Shown here piece after piece: positions 5,720 to 8,760 of a stretch of DNA of 8,760 nt (the first letter of the stretch is position 1; the number at the start of each line of letters is the position of its first letter). The DNA comes from Clostridiales bacterium (lineage in GTDB: Bacteria; Bacillota; Clostridia; Lachnospirales; Lachnospiraceae). Location: positions 1-8,760 of the forward strand of contig JAGZDD010000166.1 of the NCBI GenBank assembly GCA_018369015.1, in the 5' to 3' direction. The notes under the pieces are model-generated. The model did not search any database. It saw nothing but the letters and a program-made list of their open reading frames with translations, and was not told where the DNA came from. A program made the position numbers and the translations under genes.

Positions 5720-5748
5720 AATGTATGCAAGGAAACAGCCGCTTATTC
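5720..5748 (-). promoter_or_regulatory. Sigma-E-like promoter of spoIIID
   Basis: The minus strand reads GAATAAG (5742-5748), a 14-base spacer and CATACATT (5720-5727). This fits the known sigma-E pattern of a KMATA-type -35 and CATACAnT -10. Transcription would start near 5713, about 24 bases before the spoIIID ATG. Bacillus spoIIID is sigma-E dependent, so motif and context agree. Confidence 0.65.
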
Positions 5749-5757
5749 TTTTTGCTT

Positions 5758-5912
5758 TTACCTAAAATCCGCCCCAGCTCCATGACTAAATACAAGCTCC
5801 TGTTCCTGAATATCAATCGTCAGGCGAAACTGCCAGCCTTTGGGCTATGCCGCTCAATCGCCAGTTTTGTCCGGAGGCTTCCCTTAATATAGCGAATATC
5901 TTCCGCTGACAT
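5758..5912 (-). pseudogene. Possible frameshifted small ORF
   Basis: From an ATG at 5912 the frame encodes a peptide starting MSAEDIRYIKGSLRTKLAIE that soon reaches a stop. The frame one base away continues with KGWQFRLTIDIQEQELVF and stops at 5758. Restoring one C in the CCC run near 5848-5850 would join them into about 51 residues. There is no good ribosome binding site, and an overlapping 36-codon frame also exists here. I recognise no family. It could be a decayed gene, a sequencing error or chance. Otherwise 5690-6003 holds only the spoIIID promoter. Confidence 0.2.
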
Positions 5913-6003
5913 GCGGCTTTCATAGCCAAAAGTTTGTCAAAAATTCAAAACCAACTGCACATCTATCATACACCTCTTGAAAAGCATTTCCCGCGTTATT
6001 ATT

Positions 6004-8373
6004 TCATAATTTCTTTTCTACGCTAAATTCTACAATCTGTTCCTCAACCCCTTCCATCTGAATATACAGCCGGCCCTCTCCGGCAATACCAGTGCTTTTT
6101 ACATAGCAGCCTCCCATCCCGCCGGACAAAGAAGTAACCAGCGGTCCTACAAGAGCAATACTGCCCTCTGCGCGCAGCCGGATTCCCCGGTTACAGTAGG
6201 GCAGGCGGTTTCCCCACCTGTCCTTTGCCGCAAAACGAAGTGTTGCCACATCCCATGTAGGCCCATCCACAAGACAATGGGTATCTGCTTTAACCTCTAA
6301 AATAACACAATCAACAGGACGGCGCTCCAGGGAAGCTATAACCTTATTGCCCTTGACCGCTTCAAATTTCCAGCAAATCTGTTTTTCGCCCCATCCTCCA
6401 ATATATTTTCCAAAAAGTTCAACCCGCCTTGCCTGGCTGATACGGTTTTTCGCCAAAAGCCATGCTACCTTAGCCATCACTGCAGGAGGCATAGAGCTTT
6501 GTCCGTATTTTGCTACAGCAAAAAGACATTCCTTGATTTCCTTTGCTGCCCTTTTTGTATAGCCCTCCTTTTTCTCTAGAAGGCAGCCCACCGTATCCTC
6601 GATAAATACCGGCGGATGCTTCATCCCCCGATAACGTTCGTCAGGGCTGTATATGCCGATATACTCATCATTTTTATACAGGCGCACTTTATCGCCGTTC
6701 GTAAATACAGTAATACTCCCAAGACGCCCGGCTGCATGTTCTCCAATATCCATGGAACTGCACACCTCAAGCACCGGAAGTTTATCCTGCTGAGAAGCAT
6801 AAACAGCCGCCGCCAGCTTCGGATTACGGAACATATCCATGACACCGTGATAGCAGATCCTGTCGCCGCTGCCAAAATCCTTGTGGGTATTATAATCAAA
6901 CATACACCAACCGAAGCTTCCTGCAATTTCCGGCTGCCGTCCCACATCCGCCAGCACACGCGCATGACGCAGGGCATGTTCTGTCCGGTGATCCTCGCAA
7001 TCAAAGCTTTTTGTCGGGAACATATGTCCATTATATTCCGCAATCAAATATCCGCTTTTCTTGTTCTCGGTTACTGCCTGCTTTGGCTCACAGCCTCCAT
7101 TAGTGCCATTATGGATGAAATCATTATATGTATAAACATCCTCAAATAAATGGCTGTTTTTTATGCATCGTACGCCGCCGGTCGGCCTTGACGGATCCAG
7201 CTTATGGGCAATGGCATTGGTCCGCCTGTAAAGAATATCGTCATCCTGGCTTTCATTAATGCGTACTCCCCACAAAAAAATACTTGGATGATTTCTGTAC
7301 TGGATAATCATTTCCCGCACATTTTCATAAACCTGCTTTTTCCATGTATCATCCCCGATATACTGCCATCCGGGAATTTCTGTAAAAACAAGAAGGCCGA
7401 TTTCATCACACCGGTCGACAAATGCCTGGCTTTGAGGGTAATGGCTTGTCCTCACCGCATTGCAGCCCAGCTCCCACTTTAAAATATCAGCATCCAGCCT
7501 TTGCGCCCTCTCCGGTACAGCATAACCCATATAAGGCCAGCTTTGGTGACGGTTTAAGCCCCTAAGCTTATACCTTTTTTTATTAATAAACAGACCTTTT
7601 TCAATAAACTCTATAGTTCTAAAACCAAACCTCACTGTTCTTTCATCCACAACTTCCCCATTTTTAAGAAGGCTCAGGCAAAGCGTATATAAATAGGGAT
7701 GCCCCGGGCACCAAAGGTTTACATGCTCAAGCTTCATTGAAATGCTTTTGCAAAAAGGCTGCTCTTCAATCCACGCAACAGCCTTCTTTTGGTGATCCAA
7801 AATACTGCCTGAAATCGTACAATTCTGTCCAAGAACCCCCTCTAATGACAGTAAAAGCTCTCCATCCATACTGGCCCTGACAAAAACATCTGCAAAATGA
7901 CTTGGTTCTAATATCTCAAGATATGCCGGACGGTATATCCCGCCATAGGTCATATAATCAATCACCTTTCCAAAAGGAGGGATATTCAGACTTTCCCGGC
8001 TGTCAAGCTTCACAACAATCCTGTTTTTTTCTCCAAACCGGGCCGAACCGGTAATATCCGCCACAAATGCTGTATAGCCGCATTTGTGAGTACAGATATG
8101 GCGCCCATTGCAATAAACATCCGCCTGATGGGCAGCGCCCTCAAAAATAAGCTGAAGTATTTTCCCAGACCACTCTTTTTTTATTTCCAGCTCGCATACA
8201 TAGCCACTCACCATCTGATAGTCCGTTTCACTGCAATAATTAAAGGGCAGCTCCCTAACTGTATGGGGAATACGAACCCTTGTAAAATCCAAAAAGCCGC
8301 GGTTATCTTCGTCGAGAAGCGCGTCGGAATAGCTTTCTGTAAAAAACCACTGATTATTTAGGGAAACTCTCAT
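6004..8373 (-). CDS. Glycoside hydrolase family 2 (beta-galactosidase/glucuronidase-like)
   Basis: A retaining glycosidase of family GH2, 789 residues, probably cytoplasmic because there is no signal peptide. The domain order fits the family. An N-terminal jelly-roll sugar-binding domain covers about 1-155 (GYVCELEI; GGIYRPAYLEI). An immunoglobulin-like domain covers 160-255. The TIM barrel starts near 256. Barrel motifs are RGLNRHQSWPYMGYAVP (271-287), NAVRTSHYPQS (305-315), LWGVRINES (368-375, acid/base Glu374) and YLIAEYNGH (442-450, nucleophile Glu446). Extra domains make up about 545-789. The ATG at 8373 has GGAAAGG (8381-8387) seven bases upstream. The gene starts 36 bases after the GAF-domain gene, suggesting co-transcription. 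There is no linked sugar transporter in the window. The substrate (galactoside, glucuronide, mannoside or other) cannot be decided by eye. Confidence 0.93.
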   Translation of the reverse strand: MRVSLNNQWFFTESYSDALLDEDNRGFLDFTRVRIPHTVRELPFNYCSETDYQMVSGYVCELEIKKEWSGKILQLIFEGAAHQADVYCNGRHICTHKCGYTAFVADITGSARFGEKNRIVVKLDSRESLNIPPFGKVIDYMTYGGIYRPAYLEILEPSHFADVFVRASMDGELLLSLEGVLGQNCTISGSILDHQKKAVAWIEEQPFCKSISMKLEHVNLWCPGHPYLYTLCLSLLKNGEVVDERTVRFGFRTIEFIEKGLFINKKRYKLRGLNRHQSWPYMGYAVPERAQRLDADILKWELGCNAVRTSHYPQSQAFVDRCDEIGLLVFTEIPGWQYIGDDTWKKQVYENVREMIIQYRNHPSIFLWGVRINESQDDDILYRRTNAIAHKLDPSRPTGGVRCIKNSHLFEDVYTYNDFIHNGTNGGCEPKQAVTENKKSGYLIAEYNGHMFPTKSFDCEDHRTEHALRHARVLADVGRQPEIAGSFGWCMFDYNTHKDFGSGDRICYHGVMDMFRNPKLAAAVYASQQDKLPVLEVCSSMDIGEHAAGRLGSITVFTNGDKVRLYKNDEYIGIYSPDERYRGMKHPPVFIEDTVGCLLEKKEGYTKRAAKEIKECLFAVAKYGQSSMPPAVMAKVAWLLAKNRISQARRVELFGKYIGGWGEKQICWKFEAVKGNKVIASLERRPVDCVILEVKADTHCLVDGPTWDVATLRFAAKDRWGNRLPYCNRGIRLRAEGSIALVGPLVTSLSGGMGGCYVKSTGIAGEGRLYIQMEGVEEQIVEFSVEKKL

Positions 8374-8409
8374 ACATTTTCCTTTCCATTCATTTTTGAT
8401 AGCTTGTCG

Positions 8410-8760
8410 TCAATTCTTTTTAGATAAATATACGGATATAATTTTGGCTATCGTCGAAAAAATCTTGATCTGATCAGGGTTCCAAAACCTTATGATCCGG
8501 CAGTCATCAAAACCGATAAAGCCTATAAAACGGCTCCCCTCAAACATCGCGCACTGAAAAACCGATTTGATCCGCCCATCAGATAAAAGTTTCCTGTAAT
8601 ATTCCGGAAGTTTTGCCGCATCCGGGCAGACAAAAATTCCGTCCTCATCAAACAGCTTCAAATAATTTTCTCTTCCGCCAAACCTTTCATAACTATAATT
8701 GACAAAATCTTGTTTTTTAGGTACAACGCCATAGCTGCACCATTCAAAGGAATTTGTAAC
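8410..8760 (-). CDS. GAF-domain C-terminus of a signalling protein (5' end outside window)
   Basis: The frame is open from the window edge (8760) to the stop at 8410, giving 116 visible residues. It matches the C-terminal part of a GAF domain: NSFEWCSYGVVPKKQ near the start, then an IKSVFQCAMFEGSRFIGFIGFDDCR core, and a final helix ending in LSKKN. In Clostridia, GAF domains with this NxxEWC...GFxGFDxCR pattern are commonly joined to GGDEF, EAL or HD-GYP modules for cyclic-di-GMP or to histidine kinases. The upstream module is not visible, so the enzymatic role is inference. A TTG at 8661 should not be taken as the start, because coding similarity continues beyond it. The glycosidase gene follows after 36 bases. 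Confidence 0.75.
   Translation of the reverse strand, partial: VTNSFEWCSYGVVPKKQDFVNYSYERFGGRENYLKLFDEDGIFVCPDAAKLPEYYRKLLSDGRIKSVFQCAMFEGSRFIGFIGFDDCRIIRFWNPDQIKIFSTIAKIISVYLSKKN

Noticed and set aside
8410..8661. Complete 83-residue protein starting at a TTG
   Set aside because: The frame stays open to the window edge, and the upstream residues (EWC, then GVVPKKQ) belong to the same GAF domain, so the gene is cut by the window.
1..8760. tRNA or rRNA genes
   Set aside because: No cloverleaf with a GTTCRA-type loop and no conserved rRNA segments were seen on either strand.

Overview
The window looks like chromosome of a spore-forming, low-to-moderate GC anaerobic Firmicute of class Clostridia, most likely Lachnospiraceae-like. 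The pointers are a full-length SpoIIID, a TepA-type ClpP relative, UppP, AGGAG-type ribosome binding sites, and a C-terminal GAF domain of the kind appended to clostridial GGDEF proteins. The family-level placement is inference.

Layout. 1-137: end of a dispersed repeat, then a hairpin downstream of uppP. 138-1016 (-): uppP. 1017-1250: uppP leader and promoter. 1251-1925 (-): tepA, whose start is moved downstream to a strong ribosome binding site. 1926-2410: a hairpin-rich non-coding segment with an intrinsic terminator, then a plus-strand promoter. 2411-3451 (+): membrane-anchored alpha/beta hydrolase. 3452-4399: 948 bases with no convincing gene. This stretch holds a promoter with a candidate structured RNA (three-way junction), then a 558-base repeat-built segment with imperfect inverted ends, a 35-base tandem repeat and two copies of the dispersed repeat. 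4400-5389 (-): ketopantoate-reductase-family enzyme. 5414-5689 (-): spoIIID with a sigma-E-like promoter. 5690-6003: spoIIID leader and a possible broken small ORF. 6004-8373 (-): family 2 glycoside hydrolase. 8410-8760 (-): C-terminal GAF domain of a gene that begins outside the window.

How the genes relate. Apart from the hydrolase, all genes lie on the minus strand. spoIIID and the reductase are 24 bases apart and probably co-transcribed, so the reductase may be expressed in the mother cell during sporulation. The GAF-domain gene and the glycosidase are 36 bases apart and may also be co-transcribed. tepA and uppP are separate units or a read-through pair. UppP recycles the cell-wall lipid carrier. 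TepA belongs to the ClpP superfamily, with an envelope or export-related role in Bacillus.

The least explained material is non-coding. It comprises three gap-free 87-base copies of a repeat whose ends and central hairpin are conserved while its sequence drifts, the candidate three-way-junction RNA at 3516-3634, and a possible pseudoknot in the uppP leader.
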